Source of the DNA: Bordetella bronchialis
GTDB lineage: Bacteria > Pseudomonadota > Gammaproteobacteria > Burkholderiales > Burkholderiaceae_B
Length of the DNA stretch: 64,000 nt
Assembly (NCBI RefSeq): GCF_001676705.1
Contig: NZ_CP016170.1
Location: 2,418,001-2,482,000, forward strand
Direction of reading: 5' to 3'
Under the pieces are notes generated by a model, which had not been told where the DNA came from, did no database searches, and saw nothing but the letters and a program-made list of their open reading frames with translations. The number at the start of each line of letters is the position of its first letter. Position 1 is the stretch's first letter. Both the position numbers and the translations under genes were made by a program. Of the stretch, positions 53,422 to 61,856 are shown one piece after another.

Positions 53422-54624
53422 ATGGGCCTACTCGCAGACCGGGTCAACCGCATCAAGCCTTCTCCCAGTTCCATGGCCGGACAGCGCGCGCGCGAACTGC
53501 GCGCCAGCGGGCGCGATATCCTGGGACTGACCGCCGGCGAGCCGGATTTCGATACGCCGGAAAACGTCATCGAGGCCGCCACCCGCGCCATGGCGCAATC
53601 GCGCACGAAGTACACGGACGTCGGCGGCACCCCCGAATTGAAGGCCGCCATCGCCGACAAATTCCTGCGCGAGAACGGCCTGGAATACCGGAAGGAAGAG
53701 ATCATCGCGGGCACGGGTGGCAAGCAGGTGATCTTCAACGCCTTGATGTGCACGGTGGGCAAGGGCGACGAAGTGATCGTGCCCGCGCCGTACTGGGTCT
53801 CCTATCCGGACATCGCGCTATTGGCGGGCGCCACGCCCGTGTTCGCCATGACGCGCGTGGAGGACGGCTTCAAGCTGCGGCCGCAGGACCTGGAGCGCGC
53901 CATTACGCCGCGCACGCGGTGGCTGATATTGAACGCGCCCAATAATCCCAGCGGCGCGACGTATACGGCGGAAGAACTGCGGGCATTGGCCGAGGTACTG
54001 GAGCGGCATCCCCATGTCTGGGTGCTGTCGGACGATATGTACGAGCACATCCTGTACGACGGCCGGCGCTTCAGCACCCTGGCCCAGGTCGCGCCGGAGC
54101 TGAAGGCACGCACGCTGACGGTGAACGGCGTGTCGAAGGCCTATGCGATGACGGGATGGCGCATCGGCTACGCCGGCGGGCCGGCCGAACTGGTCAAGGC
54201 CATGACCAAGCTGCAGTCGCAAAGCACCTCCAACCCGTCTTCCATCGGCCAGGCCGCGGCGCGCGAAGCGCTGGCGGGGCCGCAGGACTTCATCGCCGAG
54301 CGCACCGCGATTTTCCAGCAGCGCCGGGACTTCCTGGTGGACGCCTTGAACCGCATCCCCGGCATCCGCTGCCATGCCCCCGAGGGCGCGTTCTACGCCT
54401 TGCCGTCCTGCGCGGGGCTGATGGGGCGCCGTACGCCCCAGGGCAAGGTGCTGGCCAGCGACGAAGATTTCGTCATGTACCTGCTGGAGGAAGTCGACTT
54501 CGCCGTCCTGCAAGGAGCGGCCTATGGCGTGTCGCCATACTTCCGGTTGTCGTTCGCGGCGTCCATGGCAGCTATCGAGGAAGGGTGCGAACGGCTGCGC
54601 CGCGCTTGCGAAAGGCTGGGGTGA
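53422..54624 (+). CDS. class I/II pyridoxal phosphate-dependent aminotransferase (aspartate aminotransferase-like)
   Basis: A 400-residue fold-type I enzyme of the Ib-gamma aspartate aminotransferase class: ILGLTAGEPDFDTPENV at about 33-49, TGGKQVIFNALMC, NAPNNPSGATY at about 173-183, DDMYEHILYDG and the PLP lysine K239 in GVSKAYAMTGWRIGY. It exchanges amino groups between an L-amino acid (Asp, Phe, Tyr or similar) and 2-oxoglutarate in the cytosol. Length fits the family. It is a single gene with LysR control implied by divergence. The amino donor cannot be decided from sequence. Confidence 0.93.
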   Translation: MGLLADRVNRIKPSPSSMAGQRARELRASGRDILGLTAGEPDFDTPENVIEAATRAMAQSRTKYTDVGGTPELKAAIADKFLRENGLEYRKEEIIAGTGGKQVIFNALMCTVGKGDEVIVPAPYWVSYPDIALLAGATPVFAMTRVEDGFKLRPQDLERAITPRTRWLILNAPNNPSGATYTAEELRALAEVLERHPHVWVLSDDMYEHILYDGRRFSTLAQVAPELKARTLTVNGVSKAYAMTGWRIGYAGGPAELVKAMTKLQSQSTSNPSSIGQAAAREALAGPQDFIAERTAIFQQRRDFLVDALNRIPGIRCHAPEGAFYALPSCAGLMGRRTPQGKVLASDEDFVMYLLEEVDFAVLQGAAYGVSPYFRLSFAASMAAIEEGCERLRRACERLG

Positions 54625-54804
54625 GAGGAAAGACGCCCGACACATCCATCCGGTTGAGTAAATAAAGGCGTGCCGCACAGCGTTTCGACCATCTGCGCGT
54701 CTATCCGGCCTGCACATGCGCCCCTCCATCCGCATACGGATCGGATGTGCAACTGTGGTTTGCCGCAAATCCCCACGCAAGGCAAAACGCTGCACCCCAA
54801 AGCA

Positions 54805-54842
54805 AAACAAGGCACTGCATCGCGAGATGTAGTGCCTTGTTT
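54805..54842 (-). terminator. long hairpin terminator of the tRNA gene
   Basis: A 17-bp stem (AAACAAGGCACTGCATC with its complement, one G-U) around a GCGA loop. On the minus strand it ends in TTGTTTTGCTTT, 14 bases past the tRNA 3' end. It may also stop plus-strand transcripts of the aminotransferase. Confidence 0.75.
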
Positions 54843-54855
54843 CTACTGGGAATTT

Positions 54856-54931
<76 letters not shown>

Positions 54932-54949
54932 ACAGCAAGCAAGTCCGCA

Positions 54950-54955
54950 ACTATA
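54950..54955 (-). promoter_or_regulatory. -10 box of the tRNA-Ala gene
   Basis: TATAGT on the minus strand, 18 bases before the mature tRNA 5' end, followed by a GC-rich discriminator. A -35 box is not obvious. Confidence 0.5.
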
Positions 54956-55361
54956 CCAGAAATTCCAAGATTGGCACGCGAGGATGAGGGATCAGCCAGG
55001 CGCATGGCAGCCCATCCGCCCCGCAGCGAGGCAGGGTGCGTCCTTTTGAATCGGGGTCGACATCCACTCAAATGTATGTATCAAGATATGTTGTTACAAC
55101 ACCACGGCGTGGTTTCTAACCCACAACGTTGCAGCGGGTTTTCTGGCAGGCTCGCGCCGTTACGTTTCCGGCCGCGCGTGTCCGACGCACTGTTACCCGC
55201 TGTTGCGTGTAGTTGTCGACCAAAGCACGACGTTAGCACTGTAGAGCACGCAAATCGGCGTTGCGCTTTACAAATGCGTCCACCGCTTGAAAGATTTGGC
55301 GACCATAATATTTACATTCCTTGATAGGTTGTGAAATAAAGCGCGTTTTTATGGAGTTGAT

Positions 55362-55422
55362 CGGGCGTTGAACGGAACTGACAATGCCGGCCGCAGTTTC
55401 TTCATAGCTGTTCCAACGCCCG
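55362..55422 (+). promoter_or_regulatory. structured leader: 9-bp inverted repeat around an inner hairpin
   Basis: CGGGCGTTG (55362-55370) pairs with CAACGCCCG (55414-55422), enclosing a second stem GGAACTG / CAGTTTC (one G-U). The RNA would fold just upstream of the TolC-like gene. It matches no riboswitch I can recognise. Confidence 0.45.
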
Positions 55423-55531
55423 TTCCTCTTCTAAAAACGACCTGTATGCGGAGCGGCACGTGCTGAGCGCGAAGTATTACAGCCGGGAAATCAGCTGTTA
55501 CTCAACCACGATTACGCATTACGGGATTGTC

Positions 55532-57112
55532 ATGCACTCGTTTCGTTTGAAGTATCTTGTTGCTGCAATTGCAACTGCTGCCACCGCCGCCGTCGCCGCA
55601 CAGCCCGCTCAATCCAACGGTCAACTCGCCAAGCCTCCCGTCGCTCCCGCCGGGGCCGCCGTGCCCCAGGCCACGGACGTGAAGGGCGGCGCCAGCCTGT
55701 ACCAGGTCGTCGAACAGACGCTGCTGACCAATCCGGAAATCCAGGCTCGCTACAACGACTTCCGTTCCTCGCTGGAAGGGCAGAACGTGGCCCGCGGCGG
55801 CTTCCTGCCGCAGGTCAACGCACAGGGCTGGGTGGGCCATGAGTGGCAGAGCAATCTGCCGGGCGAAGGCTCGGCCAGCTGGAACCGGCCGGGCTACACG
55901 CTGGAACTGCGCCAGTTGCTGTTCGATGGCTTCAAGACCAACAACGACGTCAAGCAGGCAGGCTTCGAAAAACTGTCGCGCTATTACGACCTGCTCGCCA
56001 CCAGCGACGAACTCGCCTTCAACGCGACCCAGTCCTTCCTGGACGTGGAGCGCTATCGCGATCTGGAGCTGCTGGCCCGCCAGAACTATTCCCTGCACGA
56101 AGAGACGCTCAAGCAGATCCGCGAGCGCGCCGACTCCGGTGTCGGTCGCCGCGTGGACATGGAGCAGGCCGGCGGCCGCCTGGCGCTCGCGCAGACCAAC
56201 CTGATGACGGAAAGCGCCAACCTGAATGACGTGACGGCGCGCTTCCGCCGCGTCACGGGCCTGGATGTGCCGGCCACGCTGGCGCCGCCGCCCCGCCTGG
56301 ACGATAAGCTCCCCAAGAACCCCAAGAACTTCAACGATTCGCTGCGCAGCAATCCCGCCTTCCTGTCCAAGCAGGCGCTGCTGCAGGCCGCGGACGCCGG
56401 CGTCCAGTCGTCCAAGGGCGCGTTCTCGCCCAAGTTCGAGTTCGTGGCGTCGACGGGTACGGATACCTCCCAGCCGGGCCCCGACTACAAGAACACGCGC
56501 AGCACCAACGTGCAGGTCGTCATGTCCTACAACCTGTACCGCGGCGGCTCGGATTCCGCGCGGGTGCGGCAGACCTCGGCCCAGAGCTACGCCGCGCGCG
56601 ACGTGCGCAACTACACCTGCCGCAACATCCAGCAGGACCTGGCGATCGCCTGGAACAATATCGTGCACCTGCGCCAGTCGCTGCCTTTCCTGCGCGATCA
56701 CGAAGTGGCCACCACCAAGGTGCGCGACGCGTATCGCCAGCAATTCCAGATCGGCCAGCGCACGCTGCTGGACCTGCTGGATACGGAAAACGAACTGTTC
56801 GAATCGCGCCGTGCCCTGACCAACGCGCTGTACGACCTGCAGGTCGCCCAGTATCGCTGGCTGACGCTGTCGCACAAGCTGCTGCCCACGCTGGGCCTGC
56901 GTCCCGCCAACGACGAGACGCCGGACGAGAACAGCAAGCTGGAAGTCAGCGACGAAGTCATCAAGCTGTGCAACTCCACGGTGCCGGACGCTTCCCGCCT
57001 GGAACCCGTGAAGGTGAACTACAACAGCGGCATGACGCCGCCGGACTTGGTCCCCGCGGGCAAGTCCACGCAACCCAGCCCGGCCAAGCCGGGCACTACC
57101 CCGAAGTGGTGA
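55532..57112 (+). CDS. TolC family outer membrane channel of the type I secretion system
   Basis: A 526-residue outer-membrane protein. The signal peptide is MHSFRLKYLVAAIATAATAAVAAQ. Two homologous helical halves carry the TolC pattern: LYQVVEQTLLTNPEIQARYNDFRSS, RQLLFDGFKTNNDVKQAGFE and, in the second half, QVVMSYNLYRGGSDSARVRQ and LDLLDTENELFESRRAL. It forms the trimeric exit duct for the adhesin. A GTG at 55460 has a good GGAG but would add 24 residues before the signal peptide, so the ATG at 55532 is preferred. First gene of the secretion operon. Confidence 0.92.
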   Translation: MHSFRLKYLVAAIATAATAAVAAQPAQSNGQLAKPPVAPAGAAVPQATDVKGGASLYQVVEQTLLTNPEIQARYNDFRSSLEGQNVARGGFLPQVNAQGWVGHEWQSNLPGEGSASWNRPGYTLELRQLLFDGFKTNNDVKQAGFEKLSRYYDLLATSDELAFNATQSFLDVERYRDLELLARQNYSLHEETLKQIRERADSGVGRRVDMEQAGGRLALAQTNLMTESANLNDVTARFRRVTGLDVPATLAPPPRLDDKLPKNPKNFNDSLRSNPAFLSKQALLQAADAGVQSSKGAFSPKFEFVASTGTDTSQPGPDYKNTRSTNVQVVMSYNLYRGGSDSARVRQTSAQSYAARDVRNYTCRNIQQDLAIAWNNIVHLRQSLPFLRDHEVATTKVRDAYRQQFQIGQRTLLDLLDTENELFESRRALTNALYDLQVAQYRWLTLSHKLLPTLGLRPANDETPDENSKLEVSDEVIKLCNSTVPDASRLEPVKVNYNSGMTPPDLVPAGKSTQPSPAKPGTTPKW

Positions 57113-57118
57113 TCCGCC

Positions 57119-57346
57119 ATGGCGACTCAAGGCGACAAGCATCGAGACGACGAGTTTTCCAAGCTTGACCTGGATTTCGTACGCGTCCTCGAGGACCTGA
57201 TCGACGCCTTGATCGCCAACGGCACGCTGCGGCTGACCGATCTGCCGCCGCACGCGCAGCGCAAGCTCAACGAGCGCAAGCAGCACCGGGCCAGGTTATC
57301 CGAACATCTGGATTTGTTGGACGATGAAGACGGACAAGTCATTTGA
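57119..57346 (+). CDS. small conserved protein of adhesin secretion loci (RVLEDLI...ITDLP family)
   Basis: A 75-residue charged protein, DLDFVRVLEDLIDALIANGTLRLTDLPPHAQRKLNERK at about 17-54. It resembles the C-terminal half of small proteins encoded beside LapA-type secretion genes in pseudomonads, which are often misannotated as tryptophan synthase beta-like. No enzymatic motif is present. It overlaps the ABC exporter gene by 23 bp and starts seven bases after the TolC-like stop, so it belongs to the operon. Function is unknown; a role in secretion or assembly is inference. Confidence 0.75.
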   Translation: MATQGDKHRDDEFSKLDLDFVRVLEDLIDALIANGTLRLTDLPPHAQRKLNERKQHRARLSEHLDLLDDEDGQVI

Positions 57347-59495
57347 CCGCTCGGTGGACTCGTGGCGCGTAGACCCGCGCTCGACCCATGACGATCCCTT
57401 GCTGGAGTGCCTGGTCGAGCTGACCCGGGTTCATGGCGTGCCGGCGACGGCGCAGGCCTTGTCGGCCGGCCTGCCGCTGGTCGACCAGCGGCTGACGCCC
57501 GGGCTGCTGCCGCGCGCTGCCGCGCGGGCCCGCCTGTCGGCGCGTCTGGTCCGCCGCGCCGTCGCGGAGATCCCCACGGACATCCTGCCGGCGATCCTGC
57601 TGCTGCACGGCGAACGCGCCTGCCTGTTGCTGGAGGCGCGCGAAGGCAAGTACCTGATCAGCCATCCCGAGCTGGGCGCCGGCGCGGTGGAAATCAGCGC
57701 GGAAGAGCTGGCGCAGGACTACACCGGTATGGCCTGCTTCGTGCGGCCGCAGTTCCGCTTCGACGCGCGCTCGCCGGAGGTCGGCAAGGTGCGCGGCCGG
57801 CATTGGTTCTGGTCGGCGATCTTCGAGAACCGCCGGTTGTACCGCGACGCCATCGTGGCCGCCGTGCTGATCAACGTGTTCGCCATGGCGATGCCCTTGT
57901 TCACGATGAACGTGTACGACCGCGTCGTCCCCAACAACGCCGTGGAAACGCTGTGGGTGCTGGTCGTCGGCATCGCCATCGTGGTGATCTTCAATACCAT
58001 CCTGAGCACCGCGCGGGCGCACGTCATCGACAGCGCGAGCAAGCGCGTCGACATCAAGCTTTCCGCGCTGATCATGGAGCGGGTGCTGGACCTGCGCATG
58101 GAAGGGCGGCCGGTTTCGGTGGGCTCGTTCGCGGCCAACCTGCGGTCGTTCGAGGCCATACGGGACTTCATCGCCTCAGCCAGTATCACCACGCTGGTGG
58201 ATCTGCCCTTCGTGATCCTTTTCCTGCTGGTACTGGCCTGGATTTCGCCGTGGATGCTGATTCCGCCGGTGATCGCCATCGTGCTGGTGATACTGGTATC
58301 GCTGGCCGCCCAGTTCCGCATGGAGACGCTGACCATGGCCTCTTACCAGGCCTCGTCCCAGCGCAATGCGACCCTGGTCGAGGCCCTGACCGGCTTCGAG
58401 ACCGTCAAGACGCTGAACGCCCAGGGCGCCATGCAGCGCAACTGGGAGCGGTCCACCGAGTACATCGCCAACATCAGCAGCAAGCTCAAGCTGATGTCCA
58501 GCACCACGGTGGGTTTCGTCGGGGCCATGTCGCAGTTGGTCTCGGTGGCGGTCGTGACGATAGGCGTGTACCTGGCGCATGACTCGGCCGTATCCATGGG
58601 CGGCATCATCGCGGCGTCGATGATTTCCGGCCGCTGCCTGATGCCGCTGGGCCAGGTCGCCGGGCTGCTGATGCAGTACCAGAATGCGCGGACCTCTCTG
58701 GGCTCGATCGACGGCTATATGCAGCTGCCGGTGGAACGCCCCGAGACCGCGGAATTCATGCACCGCCCGGTTTTCCACGGCGCCGTGGAGTTCCGCGACG
58801 TGACCTTCTCGTATCCCGGCGCGGCGCAGCCCGTGCTGCGGAACGTCTCCTTCAAGCTGAATCCCGGCGAGAAAGTCGGGATCATCGGCCGTATCGGTTC
58901 GGGCAAGACCACGCTGGAAAAGCTGATCCTGGGCCTGTACCAACCGTCGGAAGGCACGGTGCTGCTGGACGGCGTGGACGTGCGCCAGATCGACCCGGCC
59001 GACCTGCGCCGCGCGATCGGCTACGTGCCCCAGGATCCGGTGCTTTTCTACGGCAGCCTGAAGCACAACATCGCCATGGGCGCTCCGTATGCGGACGACG
59101 CCAGCATCCTGGCCGCGGCCGAGGTGGCCGGCGTGAGCGAGTTCGCCAATGTGCACCCCGACGGCTTCGACATGCTGATCGGCGAACGCGGCGAGTCCCT
59201 GTCCGGCGGCCAGCGGCAATCCGTGGCGATATCGCGGGCGCTGATCAACGATCCGCCGGTGCTGCTGCTGGATGAACCCAGCAGCAATATGGACCACCAG
59301 AGCGAAACCCGCCTGCGCAAGCAGCTTGCCGCGGCCAGCGCCAACAAGACGATGTTCCTGATCACGCACCGCACCGCGCTGCTGGAACTGGTCAGCCGCC
59401 TGATCGTGATCGATGGCGGCCGGGTGGTGGCGGACGGTCCCAAGGAGCAGGTCGTGGAAGCCCTGCGCACCGGCCGGGTGGGACGGGGAGCCTGA
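57324..59495 (+). CDS. type I secretion ABC transporter, permease/ATPase (LapB-like)
   Basis: A 723-residue inner-membrane exporter. The N-terminal C39-like domain (about 15-135) lacks the catalytic Cys (the position reads HGVPATAQAL), so it can bind but not cleave the substrate. The membrane domain spans about 155-440. The ATPase has GRIGSGKTT at 522-530, LSGGQRQ at 626-632, Walker B ending in D650-E651 and the His in LITHRT. It drives export of the giant adhesin without removing an N-terminal leader. Start ATG at 57324 overlaps the small gene. Confidence 0.94.
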   Translation: MKTDKSFDRSVDSWRVDPRSTHDDPLLECLVELTRVHGVPATAQALSAGLPLVDQRLTPGLLPRAAARARLSARLVRRAVAEIPTDILPAILLLHGERACLLLEAREGKYLISHPELGAGAVEISAEELAQDYTGMACFVRPQFRFDARSPEVGKVRGRHWFWSAIFENRRLYRDAIVAAVLINVFAMAMPLFTMNVYDRVVPNNAVETLWVLVVGIAIVVIFNTILSTARAHVIDSASKRVDIKLSALIMERVLDLRMEGRPVSVGSFAANLRSFEAIRDFIASASITTLVDLPFVILFLLVLAWISPWMLIPPVIAIVLVILVSLAAQFRMETLTMASYQASSQRNATLVEALTGFETVKTLNAQGAMQRNWERSTEYIANISSKLKLMSSTTVGFVGAMSQLVSVAVVTIGVYLAHDSAVSMGGIIAASMISGRCLMPLGQVAGLLMQYQNARTSLGSIDGYMQLPVERPETAEFMHRPVFHGAVEFRDVTFSYPGAAQPVLRNVSFKLNPGEKVGIIGRIGSGKTTLEKLILGLYQPSEGTVLLDGVDVRQIDPADLRRAIGYVPQDPVLFYGSLKHNIAMGAPYADDASILAAAEVAGVSEFANVHPDGFDMLIGERGESLSGGQRQSVAISRALINDPPVLLLDEPSSNMDHQSETRLRKQLAAASANKTMFLITHRTALLELVSRLIVIDGGRVVADGPKEQVVEALRTGRVGRGA

Positions 59496-59497
59496 GC

Positions 59498-60919
59498 ATG
59501 AATACGCATGTTGCGAACGAAGGCGGCTCGTTCCTGGGCGCGCTTGTCCGTCTTCCGCGGACGATATTCGTCAAGCTCTTCGATGTGCTGCTGGACGGCG
59601 AAGAGCGCGGCAAGCCCAAGGTGACCGCCGGCTATGCCGGCAACGCCGAATGGGCGATCTACCATTCCGATGCCCGCGGTGCGCGCGTGCTGCTGTGGAC
59701 CTCGCTGGTCGTGGTCACCGCCCTGCTGGTGTGGGCGGGCTTCAGCCCCATCGACGAAGTGGTGCGGGGCGAAGGCAAGGTAGTGCCGTCGCGCCAGGTC
59801 CAGGTGGTGCAAAGCCTGGACGGCGGCGTCGTCAAGGAGATCCTGGTCAAGCCCGGCCAGACGGTGGAACCGGGCCAGATTCTGCTGAAGATAGACCCGA
59901 CCCGCTTCAATTCATCCCTGGGCGAAAACCAGGCCGAGTACCTTTCCTTGCAGGCCAAGGCGGCCCGGCTGCACGCCCTGGCGACGGGCGAGCCCTTCCA
60001 GGTGCCGGACGATGTGCTGCAACAGTTGCCCGCCGCCGCGGAAGCCGAGCGCAATGCCTGGATCCAGCGTACCAACGAACTGAACGCCACGGTCAGCGTC
60101 GCCAAGGAGCAGGTCAAGCAGCGCCAGGAAGAACTGCGCGAGACCCAGGCCAAGCGCGATCAGGCCGCGACCACGTGCGCGTTGACGTCCAAGGAGCTTT
60201 CCGTGACGCGGCCGCTGCTGGCCAGCGGGGCGGTATCCGAAGTGGACCTGTTGCGCCTGCAGCGCGATGTGGCCAAGAGCTGCGGCGACCAGAAAGCGGC
60301 GGATGCCCAGATCGATCGCATCCAGGCGTCCATCCAGGAAGCGCTGAGCAAGACCAAGGAAGCGGAGCTGAATATCCGCAACCAGGCCCGCAGCGACCTG
60401 TCCGACGTCAACACCAAGCTGCGTACCCTGCGCGAAGGCAAGCTGGCGCTGGCGGACAAGGTCAAGCTGGCGGAGATCCGGTCCCCGGTGCGCGGCACGG
60501 TGAAGACCCTGCTGGCGAATACGGTCGGCGGGGTGGTGCAGCCCGGCAAGGACATCATCGAGATCGTGCCGACGGACGACACGCTGCTGCTGGAGGTGCG
60601 CATACAGCCGCGCGATATCGGCTTCCTGCACGCGGACCAGAAGGCCGACGTCAAGTTCACGGCCTACGACTATTCCATCTACGGCGGCCTGCAGGGCGTC
60701 GTGGAGCAGATCAATGCCGATACCACCACCGACGAACGCGGCAATTCGTTCTATATCGTGCGGGTGCGCACCGACCGGGCCACGGTCGGCGACAAGCATT
60801 TGCCCATCATCCCCGGCATGATCGCCGAGGTGCATATCCTTACCGGCAAGCGGACGGTGCTGCAATACCTGCTCAAGCCCATCCTGCGCGCCAAAGAGAA
60901 CGCATTCACCGAACGTTAG
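59498..60919 (+). CDS. HlyD family membrane fusion protein (LapC-like)
   Basis: A 473-residue adaptor: cytosolic N-terminus, one membrane helix at about 66-86 (RVLLWTSLVVVTALLVWAGF), lipoyl/barrel segment (VVQSLDGGVVKEILVKPGQTVEPGQ), a long coiled coil at about 150-310, then the second half of the barrel (IRSPVRGTVKTLLANTVGGVVQPG) and the HlyD signature region TAYDYSIYGGLQGVVEQI. It bridges the ABC exporter and the outer-membrane channel. It starts two bases after the ABC gene. Confidence 0.94.
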   Translation: MNTHVANEGGSFLGALVRLPRTIFVKLFDVLLDGEERGKPKVTAGYAGNAEWAIYHSDARGARVLLWTSLVVVTALLVWAGFSPIDEVVRGEGKVVPSRQVQVVQSLDGGVVKEILVKPGQTVEPGQILLKIDPTRFNSSLGENQAEYLSLQAKAARLHALATGEPFQVPDDVLQQLPAAAEAERNAWIQRTNELNATVSVAKEQVKQRQEELRETQAKRDQAATTCALTSKELSVTRPLLASGAVSEVDLLRLQRDVAKSCGDQKAADAQIDRIQASIQEALSKTKEAELNIRNQARSDLSDVNTKLRTLREGKLALADKVKLAEIRSPVRGTVKTLLANTVGGVVQPGKDIIEIVPTDDTLLLEVRIQPRDIGFLHADQKADVKFTAYDYSIYGGLQGVVEQINADTTTDERGNSFYIVRVRTDRATVGDKHLPIIPGMIAEVHILTGKRTVLQYLLKPILRAKENAFTER

Positions 60920-60977
60920 GCAGTCCCAGGCTGGAAGATCCCGCTGGTTCCCATTCCGTCGGATTCGCATCCGCACA

Positions 60978-61011
60978 CCTGCCGCGGCGCCTCACGTCGC
61001 GCGCCGGCAGG
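60978..61011 (+). terminator. hairpin between the membrane fusion and LuxR-type genes
   Basis: CCTGCCG and CGGCAGG form an outer 7-bp stem with further internal pairing, about 60 bases past the fusion-protein stop. Its 3' edge is only a few bases from the SD of the LuxR-type gene. No T-run; possible partial terminator. Confidence 0.35.
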
Positions 61012-61028
61012 CGACTGGAGAGGTATTG

Positions 61029-61655
61029 ATGCACGTGGCACCGGTTCTGTTCGTCACCCATGACGATCTGCTGTGGAAGCACTGGTCGGGCCTGGACGCG
61101 CGCCGCTGGCTGCCCGCGCGCGGACGCACGCTGCCGGACCTGGCGCGCTGGCGCGAGCAGGGCCGGTCGCTGGTCGTGGTGGATGCCGACCTGCCCAAGC
61201 TGCCCGGCTGGACTTCCGAGCAGTGGACCGGCGCCATCGCGGGCCTGCGCGCGGTTGTCGCAAGCGCGCGGCCGCATGACGAACAGGGGACCAAGGTGCT
61301 GGCATCCGGAGCGGTGGGCTATTGCCATGCGTACGCGCCGGCGACCTTGATGAACCAGGTGCTGGAAGTCGTCGACGCCGGGGAAATCTGGATGGGGCGT
61401 TCGCTGGTGACCCGGCTGCTGCGGCTGGTGGAGAGCAGGGCGGGCGGCAAGGAGGAATGGCATGCCAACGCCCTGACCGAACGCGAGGACATGGTGGCGC
61501 GCCGCGCCGCCGTCGGCGAGGCCAATGGCGAGATCGCGGCGGCGCTGGGCATCACCGAGCGCACCGTCAAGGCCCATTTGTCCTCGGTCTTCGAAAAGCT
61601 GGGCGTCAGCGACCGCCTGCAGCTGGCGCTGCGGGTGCACGGCATCAGCCGTTGA
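61029..61655 (+). CDS. LuxR/NarL-type response regulator
   Basis: A 208-residue protein. The receiver-like N-terminus (about 5-130) keeps an acidic pair (HDD at 11-13) and a candidate phospho-acceptor, D52 or D54 in VVVDADLP, but the usual Lys near GYCHAYAP (about 97-104) is missing, so phosphorylation is doubtful. The C-terminal HTH (about 146-205) reads ALTEREDMVARRAAVGEANGEIAAALGITERTVKAHLSSVFEKLGVSDRLQLAL, typical of NarL/FixJ. No histidine kinase is adjacent. It lies between secretion genes and the adhesin gene and probably controls one or both. ATG at 61029 follows GAGAGG. Confidence 0.88.
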   Translation: MHVAPVLFVTHDDLLWKHWSGLDARRWLPARGRTLPDLARWREQGRSLVVVDADLPKLPGWTSEQWTGAIAGLRAVVASARPHDEQGTKVLASGAVGYCHAYAPATLMNQVLEVVDAGEIWMGRSLVTRLLRLVESRAGGKEEWHANALTEREDMVARRAAVGEANGEIAAALGITERTVKAHLSSVFEKLGVSDRLQLALRVHGISR

Positions 61656-61662
61656 TTGCAGC

Positions 61663-61688
61663 GGTCCGCGTTTTATTGCGGATCTTTT
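61663..61688 (+). terminator. terminator after the LuxR-type gene
   Basis: GGTCCGC and GCGGATC form a 7-bp stem (one G-U) with an eight-base loop, then TTTT. It begins eight bases past the stop codon and separates the regulator from the adhesin gene. Confidence 0.6.
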
Positions 61689-61784
61689 CCGGCCGGCCGG
61701 CGTGCATCCTTTGTACGCGCCGCGAGCATGGCATCGGGCTCCGGAAGTAGCCGCGGCCGGCGATGCTGAATTAATCCGGAAAAC

Positions 61785-61826
61785 TGTCCTCCAGGACAAT
61801 ATCGGCCATCGGGCCCGGTCTATAGG
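61785..61826 (+). promoter_or_regulatory. candidate adhesin promoter with activator dyad
   Basis: TGTCCT-CC-AGGACA (61785-61798) is a perfect dyad, and TATAGG (61821-61826) is a -10-like box. If transcription starts near 61833 the dyad is centred close to -41, the place of an activator that overlaps the -35 region. No good -35 box is seen, consistent with activator dependence. Confidence 0.45.
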
Positions 61827-61856
61827 ATTACGCCATCCTAAACCGGAGCAAGAAAA

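Larger units (their letters stand above)
54932..55531. other. 600-bp intergenic/leader region upstream of the secretion operon
   Basis: No supported gene; the longest open frame is not convincing. The region is A/T-richer than its surroundings. It holds the tRNA promoter, several small dyads (GTTGTTACAAC at 55090; ACCACG-G-CGTGGT at 55101), A/T-rich tracts near 55300-55350 that could hold the promoter, and a large inverted repeat (55362-55422). The secretion operon therefore seems to have a long, structured leader. Confidence 0.5.

Noticed and set aside
55081..55145. Attachment site or integrated element next to the tRNA-Ala
   Set aside because: tRNA genes are integration hot spots and the flank is A/T-richer, but there is no integrase, no repeat of the tRNA 3' end, and the following genes are an intact secretion operon.
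54971..55324. 117-codon plus-strand frame after the tRNA
   Set aside because: No ribosome site, no recognisable domain, unusual composition, and it spans several small palindromes; treated as intergenic.
57119..57346. Small gene as tryptophan synthase beta subunit
   Set aside because: Resembles proteins carrying that label near adhesin secretion loci, but at 75 residues with no PLP motif it cannot be that enzyme.
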